A stretch of DNA of 41,435 nt, taken from contig JAJFLV010000116.1 in assembly GCA_021772535.1 (NCBI GenBank), positions 1 to 41,435 on the forward strand. The letters are read 5' to 3'. Within the stretch, counting starts at the first letter, position 1; the number at the start of each line of letters is the position of its first letter. This DNA is from Opitutales bacterium. Its GTDB lineage: Bacteria > Verrucomicrobiota > Verrucomicrobiia > Opitutales > UBA2987. Below, one piece after another: positions 30,301-39,293 of this stretch. The notes beneath the pieces were generated by a model, which worked only from the letters and a program-made list of their open reading frames with translations, was not told the DNA's origin and made no database searches. The position numbers and the translations under genes are program-made.

Positions 30301-31116
30301 TCAGCTCTCCAGGGGTACGGCGATGCGTTTGCCTCCCCGATGGTAGTGGAGATGGGTGAACCCTTTTTCTTTCAGCAGAGGGAGGACGATTTCGTAAAAC
30401 TGGCCGACGCTTTGGGGGTTGTGAGAGTCGGACCCTATGGTGAGGTTGACTCCCATTTCGGAGGCCCAATCAAGGATGACCGGGTCGGGGTGGACCTGGG
30501 CGCACTCTTTGATAAAACCGCTGGTGTTGATTTCCATGCAGATGTCCGTATCGACGACGGCTTGAAGAAAATTCCGGATGCTCTCTTCGTGTTCCTTGGG
30601 ATCGAAGTGGGAAACGGTTCCGTATATACGGATAACATCGGGATGGGAAATACTGTGGTAGCGGCCTGAGTGGACTCCTGTCGCCAAGTCCTGAAAATAG
30701 GTTTCCACTTTCTCGAAATCCGTTCCGGCTCCGACCAATCGAAGCCGCTCTTTGTAGAGGGAAGTAAAATGGTGGAGTGAACCGAGGATGAAATCAAAAT
30801 CGTTACCTTGGAGAATTCTGTCCATGAGGGCCATAATCCGCTCATCGGGAAAGATTTCCGCCTCGATGCCGCAAAGGACTTCCACCCCGAGCTTATCCCC
30901 GGTTTTTCTAGCCTTATCGACAATTTGAAAATATTGGGGTAGCTGCATTTCCTTCATGCGGATGCCGTAATTGCCGAATCCGCCCATATCCATAGGGATG
31001 TGACAGGTGAAAGTCACCAGTTGAAGACGTTTTCTGGCCGCCCACTCGACGTAATCGCTGGGGGTCCCTTGGGCATGCCCGCAAAGCCCGGTGTGCATGT
31101 GGCAATCGAAAATCAT
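30301..31116 (-). CDS. PHP-family histidinol-phosphatase (HisK-like)
   Basis: A 271-aa polymerase-and-histidinol-phosphatase (PHP) metallo-phosphoesterase. Metal ligands appear as FDCHMHTGLCGH at the N terminus, CGIEAEI, the YHSISHPD block and the C-terminal GSDSHNP, in the right order for a trinuclear centre. The HisK/HisJ type hydrolyses histidinol phosphate, but PHP enzymes have several substrates. The start is ATG 31116, overlapping the stop of pdxH by 4 nt (ATGA); the frame continues 29 codons further up, inside pdxH, which is not conserved. A second, unrelated candidate for the same step lies at 10746-11510. Confidence 0.85.
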   Translation of the reverse strand: MIFDCHMHTGLCGHAQGTPSDYVEWAARKRLQLVTFTCHIPMDMGGFGNYGIRMKEMQLPQYFQIVDKARKTGDKLGVEVLCGIEAEIFPDERIMALMDRILQGNDFDFILGSLHHFTSLYKERLRLVGAGTDFEKVETYFQDLATGVHSGRYHSISHPDVIRIYGTVSHFDPKEHEESIRNFLQAVVDTDICMEINTSGFIKECAQVHPDPVILDWASEMGVNLTIGSDSHNPQSVGQFYEIVLPLLKEKGFTHLHYHRGGKRIAVPLES

Positions 31117-31754
31117 GGAGCAAGCCGCTCGATTTTCCAATTTTTCTCTTCGATCAGGGTATAGAGAAAACGGTCGTGCAGACGATTCTTCCGGCCCTGC
31201 CAAAATTCAATTGTCCTTGGAATCACCCTGTACCCTCCCCAAAATGAAGGCAGGGGAACTTCCCCTTGAGAGAACTTGCGTTTCATCTCCTGGTATTTCA
31301 TTTCCAGTAAACCGCGGGTAGATATAACACTGCTCTGAGGGGAAGCCCACGCCCCCAGGCGGCTGTCGAATGGTCTTTTGAGGAAATACTTGAGCGATTC
31401 GGTGGTGGGGACTTTCTCGGCTTTTCCGGCGATGCGCACCTGCCGGTGGGAGGGCTGCCAGAACAAAAGCAATTCAACGTTGGGATTCTCGTCGATCTGA
31501 CGGGCTTTGACGCTTTCGAAGTTGGTATAAAAGACGAAGCCTTTTTGATCGAATTTTTTCAGCAGAACCGTTCTGACGGTAGGAACCCCGTGGGCAGAGG
31601 CGGTTGCCAGGCTCATGGCGTGGGCATCGGGGATTTTCGCATCCCAGGCTTGCTTGAACCACAATTCAAACTGGTCCAACGGATTCGGTTGAAGATCCTT
31701 TCTACGCAATCCCGGCAAAATAAATTCCCTTTCTGGTTCCGTAATTTCCATCAT
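31113..31754 (-). CDS. pdxH: Pyridoxamine 5'-phosphate oxidase PdxH
   Basis: An FMN-dependent oxidase (213 aa) that makes pyridoxal 5'-phosphate from pyridoxine or pyridoxamine phosphate. Characteristic segments are the start PNPLDQFELWFKQAWDAKI, the FMN-binding VRTVLLKKFDQKGFVFYTN, SRKARQ-like SVKARQIDENP, and the C-terminal WGGYRVIPRTIEFWQGRKNR with RLHDR. Two adjacent ATG codons (31754, 31751) can serve as start. It is translationally coupled to the PHP phosphatase through a 4-nt overlap and diverges from the hybrid histidine kinase. Confidence 0.96.
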   Translation of the reverse strand: MMEITEPEREFILPGLRRKDLQPNPLDQFELWFKQAWDAKIPDAHAMSLATASAHGVPTVRTVLLKKFDQKGFVFYTNFESVKARQIDENPNVELLLFWQPSHRQVRIAGKAEKVPTTESLKYFLKRPFDSRLGAWASPQSSVISTRGLLEMKYQEMKRKFSQGEVPLPSFWGGYRVIPRTIEFWQGRKNRLHDRFLYTLIEEKNWKIERLAP

Positions 31755-31851
31755 CCCATAAATTGCATTTCACTCAAAGAATGCAATGCCTTTCAAACAG
31801 CTGCCCAGAATTTGGGACACCGGTTTATTCCGTAACTAAGTCTGAGGGATA

Positions 31852-34800
31852 ATGATGCAATACATTCTTGCTAATTTTTTGAGCACTTGCAAACTTCTGA
31901 GATTCGATAGGCTTCCACTACTACAAAATGAACAGGAATTGCAAGCTGAACCCGGCGAACAATATTCTATTTCTGCAGCCACATCTATCACTCTAATGAG
32001 GTTATCAGAATTACCACGCTTACTGGGCCTTTGCTCAGGAATGTTTGTCCTCTGTTCCTCTTTTTGCCTTGCGCAGGAAGAAACCGCGTCACCGCAAGAG
32101 CCGGTCAAAATCAGTGAAAACGAAATTGACAATAATTTCGAGGACAAAACGGGCGCGCAGCAACCGGTTTTGTCGAGCGCTTCAAGAAAGACGGTCACCG
32201 TCGCCATCGCCGAGGACATTATTCCTTTTCAGTTCGTCGATGAAGATGGAGTTGCGCGGGGCTCATTGGTCGAATTCTGGAGACTTTGGTCGGCCGTAAC
32301 GGGGATTGAAGTTGTATTCAAAAGCTCTACCTGGAATGGCTCGATCCAGATGGTCAAAAACGGTGAGGCCGACTTCCATGGCGGCCTATTTTACAGCGAA
32401 GCTCGCGACCAATTCCTCGACTACACCGAGCCGATCTTTACCGGAGATAATCACTTCTTTTTCCATCGAAGCATCTTTGGCCTGCAAAAGGTCGAGGACC
32501 TTGGTGGCTTTAAGGTCGGTATTCTGACCGGAGACTTCGCGGTCAATTATGTCCGGGAACGCCAGCCCGGAGCCACCGTTATCGAGTACGACAATTTTGA
32601 AGGTATGATAAACGGCGCCCGGAGCGGAGAAGTGCGCATACTTGTTGGCGACACCCTCCCGATTGTTTTTCAACTAGCTCAAAATGGCCTCTTGAAAGAT
32701 TTTCGTTACCATCCGGAAAGTCCGATATTTGCGCGCGCCTTCCACACCGCATCAGCCGAGGGCAACAGCGAACTGGTCGAGGTTTTCAATCGGGGGATCG
32801 CCCTGATTCCGACCGAGCAGCGTTCCGCCATCACCGGGCGATGGACGGAACCGACCGAGGTGAAGGAGGACGATACCCTCGTGATTGCAGCGGCTCTGGA
32901 TTCTCCGCCGCTCACAATGCTTAATGCTCAGGGAGATCCGGCAGGGCTGCTGATCGATGTCTGGAACCTCTGGTCGAAGAAGACCGGCCGCCGCGTGGAA
33001 TTCAAATATGCCAACTGGAATGTGGCGTTGGGATATTTAAGGGATGGAAATGCGCAAATTCACTCTGGCCTCGATTTCTCGGAAGACCGTGACGCCTATA
33101 TCGATTACTCCCAACCTTTTTATGGGCTCGATTATCGGCTATTCTATCCCTCCGACCTTGGCCCGGTGGGAGATTTGAGCGAACTCAACGGCTCCCGCGT
33201 AGGCGCGGTCAAAGGCACCATTCAGGAACTGTATCTGCGAGAGAATCTGCCACAGATTGAAACGGTTACGTATCTTGAGGGTTGGGAGATGATTGACGCC
33301 GCAATTGCCGGAGAAATCAGGGCCTTTGTGGATGCCGCTCCCGTCACGGAAGCCTTGCTCAGCCGCCGCGGTTTGTCCGGCGGCATCACTGCCGACACTC
33401 GAGTTCTCTTCAGTCAGGAATTATTGGCCGGAGTTGTCGAAGACGACAGTGAAACGCTCAAACTGGTGGATGAAGGTCTCAGCGCGATCAGTATAGATGA
33501 ACTGCGGGAAATCGAGAATCGCTGGATAGCCGATCCCGAAAACCGTTATTTCGAAAAAACCGAGGGCTTGGTCAGACTCACCGGTGAAGAGCGCCAATGG
33601 CTGAAGGATCATAACACCCTCCTCGGTGGAGCCGACCCAGAATTCCCCCCCTATGATTTTTTCGATGCGGAAGACAATCACACCGGGGTTTCCTCGGACT
33701 ATGTGAAGTTATTGGAAGAACGACTTGGTATTGATTTTCAAGTGGTTACCGGCCTGGCATGGACGGGTATACTGGAACAGGCCGAAAACCAAAGTCTGGA
33801 TGTCGTCTACTGTATATCGAAAACGCCAAAAAGAGAGGAATACCTGAATTTCACCCGGCCTTATGCGAATTTCCCCATTGTAATTATAACCAGGGAGGAT
33901 GAAAAATTTATCACCGGCCTGGCCGATCTTTCGGATTTACGTGTCGTAGCGGTTGAAGGCTATGCATCGCAGGAATCAGTTGAAAGCGATTTTCCCGACT
34001 TGAAATTGCAATCGGCGGCCACTGCGGAGGAGGCGTTGCGCTCGGTATCCACAGGAGCAGCCGACGCCTTTGTAGGCTCACTGGGTGTGACCAGTTATCT
34101 CCTTCAAAGGGAAGGTCTCACCAATCTTAAAGTGGCAGCGCCGACGCCTTACACTATCGAGCTGTCCTTTGCCGTTCGAAAAGACTGGCCGGAACTGCTC
34201 TCAATCCTGGACAAAGGACTGGCTTCGATTTCAAGGGAACAGCGGGATGAAATCTACCGCAAATGGATCAGTGTGCGCTTCGATACGCAAACGGATGTGG
34301 GCCAACTGTGGCGGGTGGGCCTTCAAGTTGGTGGAGTGGCTGCCGTAATTTTGGTCATCGCCATGGTCTGGACCTTGCAAATGCGGCGCAAGGAAAGAAC
34401 TATCCGGGAATCGGAGGAAGCCCTTAAAACGGTCTTCAATTCGGTTTATGACGCCGTCTTTATCCATGCCGTGGACGGGCGTGTCATCGATGTAAACGAC
34501 AAGATGCTGGAGATTTACCAGGTGACCCGCGAAGAGGCGGTCCAATACAGTATTTCCCGCCATTACTCGGCCCGGGAGAGCTCCTCAGAAATCCTGGAAT
34601 CCCTTTGGCTCGAAGTCATGGAGGGCAAAGTTCACCGCCTGGAGTGGAAAGCGCGGCGGCCCAAGGACGGCCATGTTTTCGATGCCGAAATCGTGCTCCG
34701 GAAAATCGAATACAAGGACCAGCCGGCCATCCTCGCCTGTGTCCGCGACATCACCGAATTTAAACAAGCCGAAACGGAATTGAAAAAGGCCAAGCAACGG

Positions 34801-36321
34801 GCCGAGGCAGCCAACCAGGCCAAAAGTCTCTTCCTTGCAAATATGAGCCACGAAATTCGCACTCCCATGAACGCCATACTGGGATTCAGTGGGCTTTTGC
34901 AAAGGGACATCAAAGACTCCAAACAGAAACGCTTTTTGGAATCGATCGCATCCAGTGGCCGAACGCTTCTAAGCCTTATCAACGATTTGCTTGATCTTTC
35001 CAAGATTGAAGCGGGTAAACTTATTCTCGAACCCGAACCGGTCAATATTTCCGCTCTCTTCCGGGATATTGGTCATGTATTCGAGATTAAAACACAGGAA
35101 AAGGGTCTCGATTTGCGGGTGGAGATAGACCCCAACCTGCCGGAGTCTATTCTGCTGGACGAAGTTCGCATGCGTCAGGTGCTATTCAATCTTGTCGGAA
35201 ACGCTGTTAAATTTACACCCAAAGGTCACATCAATCTATCCGCCGAGCGTTTCGACTCACAGGAGGAGGGAGAAACTTTTGACCTCCTTTTCTCGATTCA
35301 GGACTCCGGCGTTGGAATTCCCAAAAAAGATCAGAAACGCATCTTCGAAGCATTCGAGCAGCAAAGCGGGCAACGCACCCGCCAGTTCGAGGGTTCCGGA
35401 CTGGGGCTCGCCATCACCAGACGCCTCGTTGAAATGATGGGCGGTGAAATCACTGTTGAAAGTGAGCCCGGCAAGGGCAGCCGGTTTACCGTGCTGCTAA
35501 AACAAATTGAACCCGCTGCCGTGGTCGAGGCCCGCGCTGAACAGCCATCGCAATCGGATTACATCGTGCGTTTTGAGCCCTCGAAAATCCTCGTGGTAGA
35601 AGATAACGTCATGAATCGTTCCTTGATATATGAATACTTGAGCGATTCCGGTCTTGAGGTAATCGAAGCTGAAAATGGCGAAGTGGCCCTCGAAATGACT
35701 CGGGCACATCGGCCCAACCTTATTCTGCTCGACCTTAATATGCCCATAATGGACGGTCGCGAGGCAGCCGCTCAGATTCGTGGAGACCCCGATATCGCGG
35801 ACATCCCGATCGTTGTTCTGACCGCCTCTTCGCAAGCGGGCGAAGAAAATTTAACGACAAAATTGGACCTGCAAGGCTTCCTCATGAAACCGATTACCAA
35901 GGAGCACCTGATCGAACATTTGCGGCAGATCCTCCCTCATCACATCAGCAAAACAGTACCCGCCGAGATGGATGGGGATGGCGATGCTCCATTCTTAGAG
36001 GCGGTTGACGAAGAGGTTCCCATAATGTCCGAAGCGGAGCGGTTACGTCTTCCGCAATTATTGGATATTCTGGAGGACAGTCTCATGCCCGAGTTCGAGC
36101 GGGCGAGCAAACGCTCTCGCCTTGGGCCGATTAAGGAACTCTCACAAAAGATCGATCGGCTGGCACAAGATTTCAAGGTGCCCGAAGTCATGAAATATGC
36201 CACCAAACTCAAGCTCGCGGTGGAAAGCTTCGATGTCGATCAGATGAGCCAGGCCCTGTCCGAGTTCCCGCGAATGGTGGAGTTTTTGCGCGAATCTACC
36301 GAAGAGAAAGCTCAAAGTTAG
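31852..36321 (+). CDS. Hybrid histidine kinase with three solute-binding sensor domains (EvgS-like)
   Basis: A 1489-aa inner-membrane sensor. Numbered from ATG 31852: signal helix 53-73 (LPRLLGLCSGMFVLCSSFCL), three periplasmic SBP_bac_3 domains (about 113-335, 341-565, 583-810), membrane helix (822-843), PAS (855-970), HisKA with phospho-acceptor H1000 (MSHEIRTPMNAIL), HATPase (DSGVGIP, GSGLGLAI), and a receiver domain with D1294 (LLDLNMP). The last 140 residues are helical with no clear HPt histidine. Each sensor ends with a similar cap: EQRSAITGRW, DELREIENRW, EQRDEIYRKW. The start at 31852 has GAGGGA upstream but adds 48 residues before the signal; ATG 31996 removes them but lacks a ribosome binding site. 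Ligands are probably amino-acid-like solutes. It converges with a porin gene. Confidence 0.9.
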   Translation: MMQYILANFLSTCKLLRFDRLPLLQNEQELQAEPGEQYSISAATSITLMRLSELPRLLGLCSGMFVLCSSFCLAQEETASPQEPVKISENEIDNNFEDKTGAQQPVLSSASRKTVTVAIAEDIIPFQFVDEDGVARGSLVEFWRLWSAVTGIEVVFKSSTWNGSIQMVKNGEADFHGGLFYSEARDQFLDYTEPIFTGDNHFFFHRSIFGLQKVEDLGGFKVGILTGDFAVNYVRERQPGATVIEYDNFEGMINGARSGEVRILVGDTLPIVFQLAQNGLLKDFRYHPESPIFARAFHTASAEGNSELVEVFNRGIALIPTEQRSAITGRWTEPTEVKEDDTLVIAAALDSPPLTMLNAQGDPAGLLIDVWNLWSKKTGRRVEFKYANWNVALGYLRDGNAQIHSGLDFSEDRDAYIDYSQPFYGLDYRLFYPSDLGPVGDLSELNGSRVGAVKGTIQELYLRENLPQIETVTYLEGWEMIDAAIAGEIRAFVDAAPVTEALLSRRGLSGGITADTRVLFSQELLAGVVEDDSETLKLVDEGLSAISIDELREIENRWIADPENRYFEKTEGLVRLTGEERQWLKDHNTLLGGADPEFPPYDFFDAEDNHTGVSSDYVKLLEERLGIDFQVVTGLAWTGILEQAENQSLDVVYCISKTPKREEYLNFTRPYANFPIVIITREDEKFITGLADLSDLRVVAVEGYASQESVESDFPDLKLQSAATAEEALRSVSTGAADAFVGSLGVTSYLLQREGLTNLKVAAPTPYTIELSFAVRKDWPELLSILDKGLASISREQRDEIYRKWISVRFDTQTDVGQLWRVGLQVGGVAAVILVIAMVWTLQMRRKERTIRESEEALKTVFNSVYDAVFIHAVDGRVIDVNDKMLEIYQVTREEAVQYSISRHYSARESSSEILESLWLEVMEGKVHRLEWKARRPKDGHVFDAEIVLRKIEYKDQPAILACVRDITEFKQAETELKKAKQRAEAANQAKSLFLANMSHEIRTPMNAILGFSGLLQRDIKDSKQKRFLESIASSGRTLLSLINDLLDLSKIEAGKLILEPEPVNISALFRDIGHVFEIKTQEKGLDLRVEIDPNLPESILLDEVRMRQVLFNLVGNAVKFTPKGHINLSAERFDSQEEGETFDLLFSIQDSGVGIPKKDQKRIFEAFEQQSGQRTRQFEGSGLGLAITRRLVEMMGGEITVESEPGKGSRFTVLLKQIEPAAVVEARAEQPSQSDYIVRFEPSKILVVEDNVMNRSLIYEYLSDSGLEVIEAENGEVALEMTRAHRPNLILLDLNMPIMDGREAAAQIRGDPDIADIPIVVLTASSQAGEENLTTKLDLQGFLMKPITKEHLIEHLRQILPHHISKTVPAEMDGDGDAPFLEAVDEEVPIMSEAERLRLPQLLDILEDSLMPEFERASKRSRLGPIKELSQKIDRLAQDFKVPEVMKYATKLKLAVESFDVDQMSQALSEFPRMVEFLRESTEEKAQS

Positions 36322-36337
36322 CTTCTTAGACGCCCTC

Positions 36338-37648
36338 TTACAAATTCCACCCTAGAAAGATTCGATAATCGAGTATCTTCTCTGTCCCCGCACTAACGCC
36401 GTCGTAATTAAGGAAGCCCATTTTCAACTTGAAATAGAAGCGGGGACCGAAAGTTCTCGAATAAATGATATCAAGCTCCTTGCTTTTATCGACCGGGTGG
36501 GACGAATGGAGATCGGTGTGCAAGTAGAGAATATAGAGATTATTGTTGTTCCAGGCGTAATTGCTTTCCACATAGATTGATCGACTGCCTCCAAAAAAAC
36601 CAGCGTCCGTTTCGACCATCGGTTCTTCGATTATCAAGCTGGGTTGGAAGGGGCTATGGATGTCGTTGTCAGCGCCGCCGCCGCCGACTATGAAAAAGCC
36701 CGGTTCGATACGGAAGTCTCCTTTTTGGAAATTCACGCCGCCCTGAAGTGCATCGGAGTGCAGATCAAAACCGACAAAATCCTCAAACCTGTCTATCCCG
36801 CGCTGTTGGATGTATTTGATTTTTATATCGGTCTTGAATTCGTCGGACTCAAAAACAGCGCCCACGATATTAAAGCCGAAGGTATTATACAGATCGTCTC
36901 CGTAGAAATCGTATAGAATCAATTCCGTTCCCTTGAATCCCGAATAGGTCACTTCGACAAATGGCATTCCATTGGTGGAATAAGGAACGCCCTCCACCTT
37001 TTCCACGGGATTGAAACCGTTGGCGGAAGGTCCGTTTGTTAAATCATCCCGGGAAGTCCAACTGCTGAATTTATCAATGAAACCAAGATCGACTTTCAGG
37101 TTTTCAGGGTTTTCAAAGTGTAATAGTATGGCCTCGTAAGATTGGTCTTTTTGGCGAATGTTGTAGGTGCCCGCAAAGGTGGTATGCAAAGCCTGGCGAC
37201 CCACTTTAATGTATGAGTTCTGCCAACCCCAATCATCCAGAGTGAAGCGAATATAGGCTTTGTTCAGAATTGAGAAGTCCGAGTTGGATAGAATGTATGC
37301 GGGATCCTGGTTGCCGAAAGCCTGCCTGTCGCCGATGCTAAATAATTTCCAGCTATACATATACTCGCCGCCAAAAGAGAAGCCGTTAAATTCGGGACTT
37401 TCGTAATTGAAAGAAAATGCCGTTGACCCGGAATGCAGTTCAGTATCGCTGGCGCCACGATTTTCAAATCTGCGGCCCATTAACAAGGTCTGCACCCGGC
37501 CGGAAAGATCTCCATAGCCTTCCTTTTTTATGGTCTCGAAAATTGGCAAATTCCCTTCTGCCTTTAGCGCAGTTTCAGGTATTAGCGAAATCGCAAGAGC
37601 AATGAAAAGAGTTCGTATAGTAGTAGTAGTAGTAGATTGTATTTTCAT
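36338..37648 (-). CDS. OprD-like outer-membrane porin
   Basis: A 436-aa outer-membrane barrel. The signal peptide (RTLFIALAISLIPETALKAE) is preceded by a poly-Thr stretch. The mature part shows alternating strands and ends in the aromatic strand KILDYRIFLGWNL. Segments AYIRFTLDDWGWQNSYIKVGRQALHT, split here as AYIRFTLDDWGWQN and SYIKVGRQALHT, resemble the KVGRQ pattern of OprD/OprP-like specific porins. No substrate is assignable. It is convergent with the sensor kinase, 16 nt between stops, so nutrient sensing and uptake could be linked, but that is only inference from position. Confidence 0.65.
   Translation of the reverse strand: MKIQSTTTTTIRTLFIALAISLIPETALKAEGNLPIFETIKKEGYGDLSGRVQTLLMGRRFENRGASDTELHSGSTAFSFNYESPEFNGFSFGGEYMYSWKLFSIGDRQAFGNQDPAYILSNSDFSILNKAYIRFTLDDWGWQNSYIKVGRQALHTTFAGTYNIRQKDQSYEAILLHFENPENLKVDLGFIDKFSSWTSRDDLTNGPSANGFNPVEKVEGVPYSTNGMPFVEVTYSGFKGTELILYDFYGDDLYNTFGFNIVGAVFESDEFKTDIKIKYIQQRGIDRFEDFVGFDLHSDALQGGVNFQKGDFRIEPGFFIVGGGGADNDIHSPFQPSLIIEEPMVETDAGFFGGSRSIYVESNYAWNNNNLYILYLHTDLHSSHPVDKSKELDIIYSRTFGPRFYFKLKMGFLNYDGVSAGTEKILDYRIFLGWNL
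37618..37635. repeat. TAG/CTA trinucleotide microsatellite inside the porin signal peptide
   Basis: Six uninterrupted TAG units on the plus strand encode a run of Thr (STTTTTI) near codons 6-10 of the minus-strand porin. Unit gain or loss would keep frame and only change the length of the signal-peptide N region. Confidence 0.85.
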
Positions 37649-37683
37649 AAAAATGAAAAGGTGTCATGCATCTTTATTTTTAG

Positions 37684-37881
37684 TAGATCCTATCTCAAAA
37701 TCGATGATGTTGATGTTTGTAGCGCCACGGCGGCACAAATCCTTTGGACAGAGGCAGTTATGTGTTTGAGTGGCGTTCCGCCGGGGCAGCAGGGCTGCCA
37801 GCCCGGCAAGCCCCGTCGCGCCTTGCTCAAAACGCATAATTGCTCTCTGCATCAACATCATCGAATTTGAGATAGGTTCTA
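37684..37881. repeat. Inverted-repeat MITE-like element, copy 2 (198 bp)
   Basis: The ends are 32-bp inverted repeats: the left begins TAGATCCTATCTCAAAATCG (37684), and the right end (37850-37881) reads TAGAACCTATCTCAAATTCG on the opposite strand, with two mismatches over the 32 bases. A second inner inverted repeat pairs CAGAGGCAGTTATGTG (from 37755) with CAGAGAGCAATTATGCG on the other strand, so the element can fold into one long imperfect hairpin, with a GGCAGC-AG-GGCTGCC stem inside. Flanks TAGTA and TAGTT may be remnants of a target duplication. It fills most of the 318-nt gap between the dehydrogenase and the porin; there is no gene in it. Confidence 0.75.
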
Positions 37882-37966
37882 GTTAGCCCATGCAGTTAGA
37901 GCCACTTATCGAAAAATGTCCAGTCCTTGTCTGGCCCCCCAGTAAACATCCGGCCTCGCTGTTGGT

Positions 37967-39124
37967 TCAGGAACCATCTCCACCGTAGGAAATGCGGTAG
38001 ATGACATGGGCAAAATCGTCGGACACGAGCATCGAACCATCGGGGAGAACCTCCACATCGACGGGGCGGCCCCAGGCTTTGTCACCCTGCAGCCAGCCTT
38101 CGGCGAAGGTTTCATAGCTGGCGGGCTTGTCGTTTTTCAATTTCACCACTGAAATTCGGTAGCCGATCTTTTCGTCCCTGTTCCAGGATCCGTGTTCGGC
38201 GAAAAATATCTGCCCCCGGTATTCCCGCGGGAACATTTTGCCGTTGTAAAAACGGAGCCCCAACGCAGCCACATGGGCCCCTAGTTCCTGTTCCGGGATC
38301 GTGATGTCGTAATTGACCGCGAGATGGCCGAACTCGGGATCGAAGACACTTTTGGCGTGACGATAGGGGTAGCCAAAATGCTGGCCAGGTTTTTTGGCGC
38401 GGTTCAATTCGTCTGGAGGTATGTCATTACCCAGATGGTCCCGCCCGTTTTCGGTAAACCAGAGGTGGCCGGTTTCCGGATGCCAGTCAAAACCGACCGT
38501 ATTGCGGACACCGCGCGCAAAAATCTGCAAATCCGAGCCATCGGCCTTCATGCTCATGATGGTGGCGAAGGGGTCCCCCTCATTGCAAATATTACAGGGC
38601 GCTCCCACCGGCAAATAAAGACGCTCATCGGGACCGAACCGAATGAACTTCCAGCCATGGTGCTCCTTGTTGGGGAAGGTATCGTTGACGATCTCGTATG
38701 GGGGCGGATTGTGGAGGTCTTTCTCGATATCGGGAAACTTGATGACTCGGCTGACCTCGGCCACATAGAGGTCGCCATCGCGAAAAGCCACCCCATTGGG
38801 CAAATGCAAACCTTGTGCCAAAACAATTACTTCGTCTGCCTTGTAGTCGTTGTCTTTATCGACCACCGCGTAAACCTGGCCTTTGCCGATACGGCGGGAA
38901 CCGACATAAAGAACGCCCGAGGGGCTGCGGGCAAGGGAGCGCGCATTGAGCACATTGTCCGCAAAAACCTCGATTTGGAACCCCTCCGGGAGCTTAATTT
39001 TGTCCAGGGGAAGACCGTCACCATAACCTTGCGGGAGAATTAAAAGGAGGAAAGTAGCCAGGAGGCCCGCCAAAAGGGGCCGGCAGCGTAGTTCAAAGAG
39101 GGTTTTTCTTATGCTGTTTCTCAT
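37967..39124 (-). CDS. PQQ-type sorbosone/glucose dehydrogenase-like beta-propeller
   Basis: A 385-aa exported protein. The signal peptide (LLAGLLATFLLLILPQGYG) leads into a six-bladed propeller of the GSDH/sorbosone dehydrogenase family. Typical segments are KLPEGFQIEVFADNVLNARS, LPNGVAFRDGDLYVAEVSRV, WHPETGHLWFTENGRDHLG and VEVLPDGSMLVSDDFAHVIY. A Cys pair in GAPCNICNEGDPF is common in this group. It probably oxidises an aldose or aldehyde with PQQ in the periplasm, but no PQQ synthesis genes are in the window. It is the gene downstream of none on its strand and diverges from the ECF sigma factor across 169 nt. Confidence 0.85.
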   Translation of the reverse strand: MRNSIRKTLFELRCRPLLAGLLATFLLLILPQGYGDGLPLDKIKLPEGFQIEVFADNVLNARSLARSPSGVLYVGSRRIGKGQVYAVVDKDNDYKADEVIVLAQGLHLPNGVAFRDGDLYVAEVSRVIKFPDIEKDLHNPPPYEIVNDTFPNKEHHGWKFIRFGPDERLYLPVGAPCNICNEGDPFATIMSMKADGSDLQIFARGVRNTVGFDWHPETGHLWFTENGRDHLGNDIPPDELNRAKKPGQHFGYPYRHAKSVFDPEFGHLAVNYDITIPEQELGAHVAALGLRFYNGKMFPREYRGQIFFAEHGSWNRDEKIGYRISVVKLKNDKPASYETFAEGWLQGDKAWGRPVDVEVLPDGSMLVSDDFAHVIYRISYGGDGS

Positions 39125-39257
39125 TGCGTATAGTATAAGTCGTTATTGTCGTTGGCGCAAGTTTTTGATAACCTTGCCGTGGCAAAAAATAAAGCGATAA
39201 TTTTGTTGGCGGTGAAATATCTGAAACTCGGGTTTCCGTAAATGGGTTTAATTTTAT

Positions 39258-39286
39258 GGAACGTTGATGGCAAAAAATGCTCTATT
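39258..39286 (+). promoter_or_regulatory. Putative ECF-type autoregulated promoter
   Basis: GGAACGT (39258-39264), 16 nt, then TCTATT (39281-39286) fits the GGAAC...TCT pattern used by many ECF sigma factors. Initiation would fall near the ATG at 39294, and no Shine-Dalgarno precedes that ATG, so the transcript could be leaderless. Confidence 0.35.
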
Positions 39287-39293
39287 CTGAATC

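Noticed and set aside
37664-37861. Short frames inside the 198-bp inverted-repeat element
   Set aside because: They are by-products of the palindromic repeat; no start signal or domain.
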